Of a DNA stretch of 64,000 bases, positions 9,528 through 18,918 are shown piece by piece. Position 1 is the first letter of the stretch. Each line of letters starts with the position of its first letter. The position numbers and the translations under genes are program-made. The notes under the pieces were generated by a model. The model saw nothing but the letters and a program-made list of their open reading frames with translations. It was not told the DNA's origin and made no database searches. Origin of the DNA: PSRF01 sp051000815. Lineage in GTDB: Bacteria; Acidobacteriota; Blastocatellia; Pyrinomonadales; Pyrinomonadaceae. The stretch is taken from contig JBPCNX010000028.1 in assembly GCA_051000815.1 (NCBI GenBank), positions 14,440-78,439 of the forward strand. The letters run 5' to 3'.

Positions 9528-9547
9528 TTCGTCGAAGGGCACAGCCT

Positions 9548-11527
9548 ATGGGCAGACAACGTTTCGTCGCGCCGTTCATGTGGGGAGTCATTGCTACCGG
9601 CGCTGCGATTCTTTTGTTCTCGCTATATCGCTTACCACTGGGACGTCTCGACCTACCGTTCTTGATCCTCGCACTGCTGGTAATCGGTGTCAGTTCAAGG
9701 GTCGTTATTAGAATCCCCCTCGTCTCCGGGGGTATCACAGTCTCCGACACGTTCATCTTCCTCACCATGCTGCTTTACGGCGGCGAGCCGGCTATCCTGC
9801 TGGCAGTGGCTGATGGGCTCTGCGCATCACTGCGAATTAGCCGGAAGCCGCGCACCATCCTGTTCAACTCCGCCGTCATGGCGTGCTCGACGTTCGTCAC
9901 CATTTGGACGTTGCGCGCATGCTTCGGATCCATCATCGAGTTGCCGCGCGCGGGCTACACCGGCGGGTTTATCGGCGCAATCTGGGTAATGGCGCTCACA
10001 CAGTACGCGGTGAATTCAGGTTTGGTCGCGGCTGAGAAGTCGTTAAAAACTGAACAGCCGTTCTGGAAAACGTGGCGAGCCTTTTACCTCTGGACCTCAG
10101 TTACTTACATCGCCGGCGCGTCGGCCGCGGGCATCATCGCAAAACTCATCGGCACCTTTGGCTTCTACGCCGTCACCCTCACGGCGCCGATCGTCGCCAT
10201 CGTCTACTTAACCTACAGGACCTATCAGAGGAATATTGAGGCTTCTCAAGCCCAGGCCGCGCAAGCTGAGCGGCACGTGGAAGAACTGAACCATTACCTG
10301 AGTGAACTCAAGCGTGCGGAGGAAGAGCGTGACCGGCTTTTGGATCGCGAGCGACGGGCTCGGGCCGATGCGGAGGCCGCCAACCGGATAAAGGACGAGT
10401 TCCTGGCCACGCTCTCCCACGAATTGCGCACGCCGCTGGCCTCGATTCTCGGCTGGGCCAATCTGTTGCGCGCTGCGAAGCCCGATGCGCCGATCAATGC
10501 GCAGGGGTTGGAGGTGATTGAGCGCAACGCACAGAACCAGAGGCAACTGATAGACGATTTGCTTGACGTGTCGCGCATCATCACTGGACAGTTGCGGCTC
10601 GATGTCAAGCAGGTCGACCTGACGCGGATCGTTGCTGACGCGGTAGAAGTCGTTGGGCCAGCTGCCAATGCCAAGAGGATACATATCTCGTGCACGTTTG
10701 AACCGGCGCTTTGCCACGTGGTGGGAGATGCTGTGCGCTTGCAGCAAGTAGTATGGAATCTGCTCGTCAACGCTGTGAAGTTCACGCCGGAAGGCGGGCG
10801 CATCGAGGTTATGCTAGAGCAAGTTGATCACCGCGTCAGGGTTTCGATCAGTGACACCGGCCAGGGCATCACCCCGGAGTTTCTACCGCACGTTTTCGAT
10901 CGGTTCCGCCAAGCTGATGGCACGACCACGAGAGCTCACGGCGGTCTCGGGTTAGGGCTTGCGATCGTCCGCCACCTCGTGGAAGCCCACGGGGGAACAG
11001 TCGCCGCTGAGAGCCTGGGGTTGGGCCGGGGCGCAGCCTTCATCTTCTCCCTGCCGCTTCCGGCCGTTCGCGCTGATGCGAGTAAAGTCGAACCTGAAAA
11101 CCGCCCACTTGAATCGAACCTGCGGAACGCCGGCTCTACGTTGCTTAGCGGAGTGCGTGTGCTAGTCGTCGACGACGACACGGACGCGAGGCAGATGATC
11201 AGTGCTGTTCTCAGGCGTTCAGGGGCTGAGGTGAAAGCCTGCTGCTCCGCGGGCGAAGCGCTAACGGCGCTGCCTCAGTGGCGGCCGGACGTACTGATGA
11301 GTGACATTGGGATGCCTTATGAAGACGGTTATGAATTAATCCATAAGGTGCGGCTGCTCACAGATGAGCATGGAGGCCGGGTGCCCGCCGCAGCGCTGAC
11401 GGCCTATGCCCGTGAGGAAGATCGCAAACGTGCCATCGCAGAGGGCTACCAAATGCACGTGGCCAAACCGGCCAGTTCGGCAGAATTAGTCGCCGCCGTG
11501 GCGACCCTTGCAAAGGGAATGATATGA
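9548..11527 (+). CDS. Membrane hybrid sensor histidine kinase / response regulator
   Basis: Two-component signalling protein, 659 residues. About eight hydrophobic segments (~10-220) form an N-terminal membrane sensor, followed by a short coiled coil (~225-285). The kinase H-box FLATLSHELRTPLASILGW is near residue 290, the N-box VVWNLLVNAVKFTPEGG near 400, and DTGQGI and GGLGLGLAIV complete the ATP lid. A C-terminal receiver (VRVLVVDDD, phospho-Asp in MSDIGMP near 585) makes it hybrid. No HTH output domain; a partner regulator is not adjacent. Signal unknown. Followed by a strong hairpin terminator at 11570. Confidence 0.92.
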   Translation: MGRQRFVAPFMWGVIATGAAILLFSLYRLPLGRLDLPFLILALLVIGVSSRVVIRIPLVSGGITVSDTFIFLTMLLYGGEPAILLAVADGLCASLRISRKPRTILFNSAVMACSTFVTIWTLRACFGSIIELPRAGYTGGFIGAIWVMALTQYAVNSGLVAAEKSLKTEQPFWKTWRAFYLWTSVTYIAGASAAGIIAKLIGTFGFYAVTLTAPIVAIVYLTYRTYQRNIEASQAQAAQAERHVEELNHYLSELKRAEEERDRLLDRERRARADAEAANRIKDEFLATLSHELRTPLASILGWANLLRAAKPDAPINAQGLEVIERNAQNQRQLIDDLLDVSRIITGQLRLDVKQVDLTRIVADAVEVVGPAANAKRIHISCTFEPALCHVVGDAVRLQQVVWNLLVNAVKFTPEGGRIEVMLEQVDHRVRVSISDTGQGITPEFLPHVFDRFRQADGTTTRAHGGLGLGLAIVRHLVEAHGGTVAAESLGLGRGAAFIFSLPLPAVRADASKVEPENRPLESNLRNAGSTLLSGVRVLVVDDDTDARQMISAVLRRSGAEVKACCSAGEALTALPQWRPDVLMSDIGMPYEDGYELIHKVRLLTDEHGGRVPAAALTAYAREEDRKRAIAEGYQMHVAKPASSAELVAAVATLAKGMI

Positions 11528-11569
11528 GCGTGCACTGCATATAAGAACACTACATATAAAAACAAATCG

Positions 11570-11595
11570 GGGCATCCACTGCGGATGCCCTTTTT
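11570..11595 (+). terminator. Rho-independent terminator after the hybrid kinase
   Basis: Perfect 8-bp stem gggcatcc / ggatgccc with loop actgc followed by ttttt. Read on the other strand the same stem is followed by cgatttgttttt, so it could also end transcripts coming from the tRNA-fragment side. Confidence 0.9.
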
Positions 11596-11606
11596 CAATA
11601 ATGTGA

Positions 11607-11650
11607 TTGGTGGAGCCGAGGGGGATCGAACCCCTGACCTCATGACTGCC
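11607..11650 (-). other. tRNA-Ala 3' half fragment (putative attachment site)
   Basis: Forty-four bases identical to 17906-17949, the 3' half of the intact tRNA-Ala gene: CCA end, acceptor 3' strand, T-arm, variable loop and into the anticodon loop (TGGC). The 5' half of a tRNA is missing; identity stops at 11650/11651. This is the typical scar left when an element integrates into a tRNA 3' end and restores the gene at its other end. Confidence 0.85.
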
Positions 11651-12049
11651 CAGTCTGAAAACCGGTGTTTCTTACCGTGCTAGTATGTACCGACTAGTGA
11701 TGATTTGTTAGGCTTTCTTTTCTTCTATGATGGGCTCAGGTGGTTGAGTAATGGCTTGTTTGGCTGAGTTGGCACACAACTGGCACACAATTCTTTCTCG
11801 TGGACCACTGCGACGATTGAGGCATGAGGCCAACTTAGAATTACATGGCGTACCCCTTGGATTGGAAGGTTTCCCGATTGAAGTTGCTCCGCTCCTCCGT
11901 GCCCACTTTCTTATTCTCTAAACTGATGCGAGCTGTCCAAGGCACTTGGTCCTTGTCGGGCAAACTCTCATACACGTTAGCTGATCGGGTTGTAAAGAAG
12001 GGCCGTCTGAGTAATCCGCAATGCGCACGATCATTCTCTTCTCGGGGCA

Positions 12050-15000
12050 CTAACCGTGGATGCGCAGGCTTGCATAGTCAACGGCTATGGCACCGTAAGA
12101 CAGGGAGAGTCCCTCGACTTCTGGTCGGGCAAAACGGTAAGTCTGCTCGTGAAAGAGAGGAAGAAGCAGCCTATCCCGCGCGATGATTTCTTCGATCTGG
12201 CGATAGATGGCATGCCGCGCCGCCGGAGATGTTTCTGATCGTCCCCGTGCTATCAGACGGTCCACTTCGGCTGAACCACACAGCTTTCCCAATAATCCCT
12301 CTTTAGTGGCCAGGATGTTAGCGAAGGTGTCCGCATCCGGATAATCAGCGCCCCAGCGCCCCAGCACCACGTCGACGGAACCCTTTGACAACGCCTCCAC
12401 CAATCCTTCCATGGTGCTGCTCACGATGCGAATCGTTATCTGGCGATCGCCAACAGATCGCGAGATCTCACGCGCGAGAGCCGCATACTCTCCCAGGAAC
12501 ACCGGGTTAACGGCGGCGGTCAATTCAATTTCCGTGATTGGCTTTTCGGGCGCCGATGTGGATGCCAGAGGCATTCTTGGGACATATGCGGAGTCATGAC
12601 CAAGCAGTCCAGGAGGAATGAGTCCATGCGACGGGACGGCGAGCCGTCCCAGTGTCTGACGTACCACGCTCGCAACGTCGATAGACCGCGCCAAGCTCTG
12701 GCGGAGGCGTTTGTCTTTCAGTGGTCCGCTGTGACAGTTGAATGCTGCATAGTAAGTCAGGAGATTGGGGATCTCGTGATAACCGGACGCAAACTCAGGC
12801 TCGCGGCGCAGAGCCTCTGCGTCCGCGGGCAACAAGTCCGACGCCAGCGAGAATCGACCGGCTCGAAACTGGGATAGGATGTCGGCCGGAGAGACACCGA
12901 AGTTGAAGATAAGTCTTTCAATCTTAGGATAGCCACTGCGCCAGTAGGTTCTATTTCGCTCGAGTTCGAGACGAACGCCTGGCTCAAACTTCAGCACGCG
13001 AAAAGCGCCGGTCCCCACGCTGCCCTCTTGCCAGCTTCCACCGAACTTGTCAGTACCCTCAGGAACGATGGCTGCTGCGTGATAAGAAATGAGCGCCGGA
13101 AAGAATGAGACCGGCTCATCGAGCTCGATCGTAAACTCGTCGGCCGAGTGAATTCGAAAGCCCGCCAAGTCCGACTCCTCGCCGTTGAGAAGGGCCCTCG
13201 CGCCGCGAATTGATGAATAGAAGAAGCGGCCAGTGCTGGCGGGGTTCAGTAGTAGCCTCTCGAACGAATAGCGAACGTCGCGCGGTGTCATTTTGCGTCC
13301 ATCATGGAAGCGGACATCATCGCGGAGGCGAAAACGATATCTCTTTCCCCCTTGCTCAGCCGTAAAATCAGTTGTCAGCCAGGGAACGATTCTCGCGCCG
13401 CCGACGTCTCGAGTTAGAGTTTCAAAGACGCTCGGCAGCACCTCTGAATCTTCTACGGTGCCCGCCAGCGAAGGATCGATGTGGTCCAGCGTTCCGGTAA
13501 TCGGAACCTCAATAGTCCCACCGCCGGCCCGAAGAGCGTCGGTCGCCTTTGCCACCGATTCTAATCTGCTTACCTCGGCATAGTTCACATATGGCGCGCT
13601 ACCACGAAGAGTAAGGCCGAGAACTTTTGAATTGGCAAGCCGATAATCGACGTCGTGAAACAATGGCAACACCATTCCTGATTCCTGCAAAAAACTCTCG
13701 TACTTACGATAAAGCGAGGCTCTAACACCGGGACGACTTTCGGTGCGCGCCTCTTCGAGAATCTGGTCCCCGTCCGCCGAGGAGATGTATGAGCGGTAAA
13801 GACCCACACGCGAATGGAAGAGACCATAGGTAAAGTCGTCCGGGTCATCATAGTCAGCATTCCATCTGCCGATGAACAGATCTATTCCGGCACTATTCTG
13901 AAAGGATTCCAGGTAGGAGGCCATCGTGGGAGTGACCACTTCCACTTTCACGCCGAGCTCTGACCAGATTGAGAGCAGAGTAGTCAGTAGCGACTTATAT
14001 CGATCCAGGAACAGAGGATGCGCGGCGGCCCTGAGCGTGATTGGATTGCTGATGCCGGCTGAACGCAGCATTGATAAGGCCTCGTCGCGAGTGAGTGTCT
14101 GGCGCCGCCTGCCCGGATCATACCCAAGCATCCCCGGTGGGATTAGGCAGACGGCAGGCTGCGCAAAGCGCCCTAATGTTTGCCAAACCAGATCGTGGGT
14201 ACGCAATACTCGTGAGAGCGCTAGACGAAGGTCTGGGTTCTGAGCGACTGAACCACTCGTGGAATTGAAGTTGAGGAAGTAAGTATTCTTGCGCGGAGAC
14301 TCAACCAGGCTCCCACGAAAGCGCGGATCGCGGAGAAACTCTTCAAGCTCCCGAGGCGATAGATCACGTGCGAGGTCAATCGAGCCTGACCGCAACCCTG
14401 AAGCTATCTCTGAGGCGCTTAGCCCTGCGCGAAATTCGACCTCATCAAGAAACGCCAAGGAACCCTTCCAGTATCTTTCATTGCGCTCTAGCAATATGCG
14501 GTCAGGGCTATACGAGGCGATTCGAAACGGACCCGTGCCAATGGGAATAGAATCGGTCTTACCGTCATCGAGGTCCAGGGTGATACCGGTCTTGTAGTCT
14601 GTTAACAGGCCGGGGTAGATGGAAAGCGGGTCAGGCAGTTGTATTTCCAGTTTGTAGTCTGAGTGGACCAGAATTCCAGCCAGCTCTTTATCATTGCTCT
14701 TAGCGAATTCGGCCGCGCCGCGGATCGCCTCAAGACCCGGAGGTAGCTCACGAGCCAGACGAATGTTCCGCTCGAAGGAATGCTTTACAGCCGGAGCGGT
14801 CAGGACCTGGCCATTCTGGAAGCAGACGTTTTCTCGAAGTGTAAAGAATACTGAAGTGCCATCTTCGGATACTTCCCATTTCTCACAGAGAGCCGGAATC
14901 AAGTTACCTTCCAGGTCCGCGGCTAAGAGCGTCTCAAAGACGTTCGCTAGAATCTCCTGCTCTTCCACCAGTTCCATATTGACGGGATTGATTTCGCCGA

Positions 15001-17713
15001 GCGGAGTGGCCATAGCCACGACCAGTCTGCCCCCTTTGGGCACCTCTTCGTGGAGTTCGGTTTCTTTTGTCGCCGGAGCCAGCGAAACAGCCTCCTCGAG
15101 GTATTCGTTGGCTTTCTCATATTCTCCACGCAGGTTGGCGAGCGTGGCAGCCAAAGACAGCACATGCCTGAGGCTATCCTTGTCTCCCACGGCGCGCGCA
15201 GCGTCCATAACCTGTTGGACCAATCGGGTTGTCTCTTCGACCTTTCTGGCCTGCCAGGCAGTCTCGGCGGCAAGCAAGAGTGCGGTCACGGACCGTGCCT
15301 GGTGGCTCTCGCGTTCGAGGATGCGTCCAGCCGCTTCCGCCTCTTTTAATGCAGCATCGACATCTCCAGCCATCCGGTGTGCCTGGGCCAACAGCATTCG
15401 CGCTTCGCCCTCCAAGGCAGGATCACCGTCCCATTCGTCATCGAGAAACTCGAGTACTGTGCGGGAGGCTCGGGCTGCCTCTTCGCTGCTGAAAGCATCG
15501 AGCGCGGTCTTGGCCATGCGCAAGCCATACTCAACTGTCTTGTCGGGAACGTCGCCTAGGGAGAAGTGGTGGACGAGCTGCGGGTAGACTCGCTCAAGTC
15601 TTCCGCCGTGACGCTGCTCGACCTCCTCAGCATATTTACGATGCAACGACCTTCGCTTGCGCCGCGAAATTGCGCCGTATAGCACGTCACGAACGACACC
15701 ACTTGAGAAAGTTAAGCGATCACCACGCGACTCCCGCTCCTCCTCGAGGATTCCCTCCTCTACAAGACGGTCAATGGCGTCCTCAACATCCTTGCCTCCG
15801 GCCAGCGCTTCCAGGTCGCGAAAGTCAAAAGCTTTGCCAATCACCGAAGCAATCGAAAGAATCTCACGCAGTTCCTCAGGCAGGCGCTCGATACGTTTTT
15901 CAACCGCCTGTTGAATTGTGGCCGGCAAATCTCCGGTTGAGAGATCAGTGGCCGCACCTAGACTCCAGGCTCCTGTTTGGTCTTTTGAGATGCCGCCGGA
16001 ATCAAGCAGCGAACGGACCAGTTCTTTCGTGAAGAATGGGTTGCCCTCAGTTCCCTCATAGAGTTTCTCCACGAGGGTGTCGGCTAGCTTAGGCCCGCCA
16101 ATGAGTGTTTCGAGAAACAGGCGATGTTCTGCTGGCGAGAACGGTTCGAGCGCGATTGCCGAAAAACGACGGTCGCCGCGAAAACTATCAAGCATGCGGA
16201 GCAGCGGATGGGAGCGGTCTACTTCGCTTGAGCGGTAGGTACCTACGATCAGTGTAGGTGTCGGTCCTAATCGTCGAACGATATATTGCAATGCCTCGAT
16301 GGATATCTCTGCCGCATGTAGATCTTCGAGGAAAAGAATGAGCGGCTTTCCCGCTGCAAGGCGTGTGAGTGTTCGCGCCAGCAGCTCAAAGATCTGGGTG
16401 CGGTTCTCAGGTCCCTGCGATCCGCCAAGCGATCCTCCGGCCTGGGCCAACTTTGAATCGCCAGTCGCGGAGGCGCGAATCTCACTGATCTCTGTAAGCA
16501 TGGGAAACAGCGAAACGAGATCAGGGGCAACGTCCGAAAGCTCTATCAGGTTGTCAGGAGAACTGGACGTATCCTTTTGTCGGAAGTATTCCTGAATGGC
16601 TTCACAAAATCCCTGGTAGGGAAAGGCGCCATCCTGCTCAATTGATCGACCATGAAGCACCAGTAGTTTGCGGGCTTTCGCCAGGTTCTCGATCTCATCA
16701 AGGAGTCGTGTCTTGCCCACGCCGGGCTCACCCGAAACGACGACAAATTGACATTCACCTCCAAAGGCGGCATTGAGGCGCTTCTGCAACTCAGCTTGTT
16801 CTTTCTCGCGGCCTATGAACGGAGAGAGCGCCACACGCGGCAGCATCAGTGTCTTCGTCAATATCACTGATTTGCCAAGATCGCTCTGGTGCAGTCGGGT
16901 CTGGCACCGCCGTAGAGAATCAGCGACCTCACTCGCGCGCTGTGATCTCTTACCAGGATCCTTGGCTATGCAGGTAAGTATGACTGCCTCGAGATCTTCA
17001 TTGATTTCGGCACCCAGTGAGCGCGGCGGCTGGGGAATCTCATGAACTATCCGATAGAGAATTGACTGGAGCTCACCTGAGAACGGCGGTTCGCCGGTAA
17101 GAGACTCGTACAGGACAGTGCCGAGAGAGTAGATGTCCGAACGATGGTCCACACCGCCAGCCGCTACCTGTTCTGGGCTCATGTAGGAGAGCGTGCCGGC
17201 AATGGTTCCGGTTTTGGTGATACGACTCTCGGTAGCACCTCGGGCGAGACCAAAGTCCATGATTCGAACTCTGACTCGGGCGCCATCTTCACGCATCACC
17301 ATGATGTTTTCCGGTTTGATATCACGGTGAATGACGCCGCGTGAGTGGCTGTATTCAAGCGCTTCGGCGACCTGAATCCCGATGTCGATAACCTCGCCAA
17401 GCGTGAGCGTGCCTTCGCGCTGGAACCAGCGCATGTTTGTTCCCTGGACGACGGGCATGACAAAGAATAGCGATCCTTCGTGCTTGCCAAAGTCGAAGAT
17501 CGGCACGACCGCAGGATGATCCATCTGGGCCACCAACTGCGCTTCGCGTTGGAAGCGTTCTTCCATTTCTGAGCTCAGCAGTGTTGGAGGAATAAGCTTG
17601 ATGGCTACTTCGCGGTTCAGTAAGGGATCATGCGCCCGATAGACGACGCCCATGCCGCCGCGACCCAACTCCGCCCTGATGTCGTATCGGTTAGAAAGCC
17701 TTTGACCGATCAT
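12050..17713 (-). CDS. Giant fusion: Ser/Thr kinase, AAA ATPase, TPR-like region, two family-5 solute-binding domains
   Basis: 1887 residues from the ATG at 17713, preceded by an excellent RBS (ggaggg, 17717-17722); the ATG at 17734 lies upstream of that RBS. Domains: protein kinase ~11-275 with GRGGMG, Lys39, HRDIKPEN near 130, DFG at 153-155 and YMSPEQ; AAA_16-type ATPase ~298-680 with GEPGVGKT (328-335) and ILFLEDLH (~460); helical TPR-like region ~690-880; family-5 ABC substrate-binding domains ~885-1390 and ~1395-1887. No signal peptide or transmembrane segment is apparent, so the binding domains should be cytoplasmic sensors, as in SgrR-type regulators. Ligand probably a peptide or oligosaccharide (family inference). 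It is the only gene in the tRNA-bounded segment. Confidence 0.9.
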   Translation of the reverse strand: MIGQRLSNRYDIRAELGRGGMGVVYRAHDPLLNREVAIKLIPPTLLSSEMEERFQREAQLVAQMDHPAVVPIFDFGKHEGSLFFVMPVVQGTNMRWFQREGTLTLGEVIDIGIQVAEALEYSHSRGVIHRDIKPENIMVMREDGARVRVRIMDFGLARGATESRITKTGTIAGTLSYMSPEQVAAGGVDHRSDIYSLGTVLYESLTGEPPFSGELQSILYRIVHEIPQPPRSLGAEINEDLEAVILTCIAKDPGKRSQRASEVADSLRRCQTRLHQSDLGKSVILTKTLMLPRVALSPFIGREKEQAELQKRLNAAFGGECQFVVVSGEPGVGKTRLLDEIENLAKARKLLVLHGRSIEQDGAFPYQGFCEAIQEYFRQKDTSSSPDNLIELSDVAPDLVSLFPMLTEISEIRASATGDSKLAQAGGSLGGSQGPENRTQIFELLARTLTRLAAGKPLILFLEDLHAAEISIEALQYIVRRLGPTPTLIVGTYRSSEVDRSHPLLRMLDSFRGDRRFSAIALEPFSPAEHRLFLETLIGGPKLADTLVEKLYEGTEGNPFFTKELVRSLLDSGGISKDQTGAWSLGAATDLSTGDLPATIQQAVEKRIERLPEELREILSIASVIGKAFDFRDLEALAGGKDVEDAIDRLVEEGILEEERESRGDRLTFSSGVVRDVLYGAISRRKRRSLHRKYAEEVEQRHGGRLERVYPQLVHHFSLGDVPDKTVEYGLRMAKTALDAFSSEEAARASRTVLEFLDDEWDGDPALEGEARMLLAQAHRMAGDVDAALKEAEAAGRILERESHQARSVTALLLAAETAWQARKVEETTRLVQQVMDAARAVGDKDSLRHVLSLAATLANLRGEYEKANEYLEEAVSLAPATKETELHEEVPKGGRLVVAMATPLGEINPVNMELVEEQEILANVFETLLAADLEGNLIPALCEKWEVSEDGTSVFFTLRENVCFQNGQVLTAPAVKHSFERNIRLARELPPGLEAIRGAAEFAKSNDKELAGILVHSDYKLEIQLPDPLSIYPGLLTDYKTGITLDLDDGKTDSIPIGTGPFRIASYSPDRILLERNERYWKGSLAFLDEVEFRAGLSASEIASGLRSGSIDLARDLSPRELEEFLRDPRFRGSLVESPRKNTYFLNFNSTSGSVAQNPDLRLALSRVLRTHDLVWQTLGRFAQPAVCLIPPGMLGYDPGRRRQTLTRDEALSMLRSAGISNPITLRAAAHPLFLDRYKSLLTTLLSIWSELGVKVEVVTPTMASYLESFQNSAGIDLFIGRWNADYDDPDDFTYGLFHSRVGLYRSYISSADGDQILEEARTESRPGVRASLYRKYESFLQESGMVLPLFHDVDYRLANSKVLGLTLRGSAPYVNYAEVSRLESVAKATDALRAGGGTIEVPITGTLDHIDPSLAGTVEDSEVLPSVFETLTRDVGGARIVPWLTTDFTAEQGGKRYRFRLRDDVRFHDGRKMTPRDVRYSFERLLLNPASTGRFFYSSIRGARALLNGEESDLAGFRIHSADEFTIELDEPVSFFPALISYHAAAIVPEGTDKFGGSWQEGSVGTGAFRVLKFEPGVRLELERNRTYWRSGYPKIERLIFNFGVSPADILSQFRAGRFSLASDLLPADAEALRREPEFASGYHEIPNLLTYYAAFNCHSGPLKDKRLRQSLARSIDVASVVRQTLGRLAVPSHGLIPPGLLGHDSAYVPRMPLASTSAPEKPITEIELTAAVNPVFLGEYAALAREISRSVGDRQITIRIVSSTMEGLVEALSKGSVDVVLGRWGADYPDADTFANILATKEGLLGKLCGSAEVDRLIARGRSETSPAARHAIYRQIEEIIARDRLLLPLFHEQTYRFARPEVEGLSLSYGAIAVDYASLRIHG

Positions 17714-17856
17714 CTTCCCTCCATGAAGAAACAAGTCGAAAAGTTTAGAAAGTAAATCGTGAGTGTTTTGTGAGCGTGAGAAAAGGGAGCCTCGCTAAGG
17801 CGCTCTTTTCACTGACCTAAGCGGACACGGACCTGTCAAGGTCGCTGTCAATCACT

Positions 17857-17887
17857 CAAAAACGATTCGGGCTACCGTGGGTAGCCC
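17857..17887 (-). terminator. Terminator downstream of tRNA-Ala
   Basis: On the - strand, stem gggctacc / ggtagccc with loop cac, then gaatcgttttt. It lies 20 bp past the tRNA CCA end. Confidence 0.85.
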
Positions 17888-17906
17888 TAAAAGTGTTTGG
17901 AGGTGT

Positions 17907-17982
17907 TGGTGGAGCCGAGGGGGATCGAACCCCTGACCTCATGACTGCCAGTCATGCGCTCTCCCAGCTGAGCTACGGCCCC
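17907..17982 (-). tRNA. tRNA-Ala (anticodon GGC)
   Basis: 76-nt cloverleaf on the - strand. The acceptor stem GGGGCCG pairs with CGGCTCC (one G-U), the D-arm is GCTC...GAGC, and the anticodon arm is CATGA-CTGGCAG-TCATG with anticodon GGC at positions 34-36. The T-arm contains GGTTCGATCC and the 3' CCA is encoded. Its 3' half is duplicated at 11607-11650. Confidence 0.97.
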
Positions 17983-18080
17983 TTGAGGAGTTGAAGAGTA
18001 GCGTAGCGCTTTAGAAGTGGTCAAGCGAGCGACAATTCAATCGCCGATTGCCAATTGCCTTTCCTGCGATCACGACGCTA

Positions 18081-18254
18081 TCAAAACACCGGCATGTGCA
18101 GGCCGGCGCGCCAGAGATCCTGACACAACGAATTGTTCATGTAACCGGACTGGGGACTAATCAATAAAGTCAAAATGCTCACGCCTCCAAAGATCACGGT
18201 TGGCAAGACAATTAACAGGATTCCGGCTGCGCGTCGTGATTGTGGACTCATCAT
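18081..18254 (-). pseudogene. Truncated small membrane protein
   Basis: Reading from ATG 18254 (RBS gaggagga) gives one transmembrane helix (AAGILLIVLPTVIFGGVSIL) and a polar segment ending QDLWRAGLHMPVF. In the +1 frame the end reads ...AHAGVL, matching my recollection that this protein type continues QDLWRAGHAHAGVLL through further helices. A one-base indel near 18095 therefore probably truncated a ~150-residue membrane protein, and nothing of the remainder is visible downstream. It follows the DUF1772 gene by 26 bp. Confidence 0.5.
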
Positions 18255-18280
18255 TGTCTCCTCCTCACGTGAGTTGCCAT

Positions 18281-18784
18281 TTAAAGCGCTTCGATTGACC
18301 GTAACTTTACGAGGGCTATTGTTAATAGAGCAGCCGCCCCGAAAGCTGCCGCTGTCCGCACGTGATTCCAAGTTGTCCAACTGGTGACATAGCTGGTCCA
18401 CAGTCCGGCGCCCGGAACACTTACCGGGTCTATGGCAGCCAGCTCGTTGTTGCGAGGTACGTTGAATACAATCGTCACCAAAATCGTGCCGACGAGATAA
18501 AGCAGGCTGCCCGCGACAAGGTAGGCGGCACCAGGTTTGTGCCAACGAAAGAACGACGAAACCGCCAGCGCAAAGCAAGCCAGACCGGTTCCGAACATCG
18601 CCGTCATGAAAATCGGATTGATCACCACAATGTTGATTGACTGCATGGCGGCGATGCCCTGAGCAGCAGGCAAGCGCGCCAGGGCTTTCATCACGAACGT
18701 GGAAAATGCGAAGAAGGCTCCGCTAATCAGCCCACAGCCGAGCGCTGATAAAAACGTCAAGCCAAAGATCAAGTTATCCAGCAT
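18281..18784 (-). CDS. DUF1772 (anthrone-oxygenase-like) membrane protein
   Basis: 167-residue integral membrane protein with four hydrophobic segments. The block IVFNVPRNNELAAIDP before a conserved W-rich stretch (WTSYVTSWTTWNHVR) is the DUF1772 signature; some fungal relatives are annotated as anthrone oxygenases. ATG at 18784 with GGAG upstream. Probably cotranscribed with the truncated membrane gene after it. Function in bacteria is not established. Confidence 0.85.
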   Translation of the reverse strand: MLDNLIFGLTFLSALGCGLISGAFFAFSTFVMKALARLPAAQGIAAMQSINIVVINPIFMTAMFGTGLACFALAVSSFFRWHKPGAAYLVAGSLLYLVGTILVTIVFNVPRNNELAAIDPVSVPGAGLWTSYVTSWTTWNHVRTAAAFGAAALLTIALVKLRSIEAL

Positions 18785-18918
18785 CTGAAGTGCTCCTTAT
18801 CCACTCTCACATCGCCCCGGAATGCTACTGGTTAAATGCATCGCGCGCTGACTACCGATCTCTTCATGGCAAAATCCCACCTGCGACCTCCATAACGCTC
18901 AGCACTGCTGACTTCCGG

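Larger units (their letters stand above)
11528..12049. other. Gene-poor stretch at left boundary of tRNA-flanked segment
   Basis: Holds a terminator (11570-11595), a 44-bp tRNA-Ala 3' fragment (11607-11650) and about 400 bp with no convincing gene. A - strand frame ending at 11722 (peptide ...RIVCQLCANSAKQAITQ...) could be the tail of a decayed integrase, but no catalytic motif remains. A 69-codon - strand ORF (11841-12050) has no recognised relatives. Confidence 0.5.
11651..17949. mobile_element. Candidate integrated element bounded by tRNA-Ala direct repeats
   Basis: About 6.3 kb lies between the tRNA 3' fragment and the intact tRNA-Ala, with 44-bp direct repeats in the same orientation. 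The only large gene inside is the giant kinase fusion. No intact integrase is present, so either the element is decayed or it was mobilised in trans. Both tRNA copies have their own downstream terminator-like hairpin (11570-11590 and 17869-17887), consistent with the original tRNA context being split by insertion. A local duplication cannot be excluded. Confidence 0.55.

Noticed and set aside
10208..10803. Two long - strand ORFs under the hybrid kinase gene
   Set aside because: Antisense to the well-defined kinase H- and N-box region; composition is that of a shadow frame.
11722..11880. Decayed tyrosine integrase next to the att fragment
   Set aside because: The open frame is short (about 60 codons) and has no catalytic Arg/His/Tyr motif; kept only as a possibility within the boundary stretch.
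14694..15587. 297-codon + strand ORF
   Set aside because: Ser/Arg-rich shadow antisense to the giant kinase gene; no domain or start context, while the opposite strand encodes clear solute-binding and TPR-like sequence.
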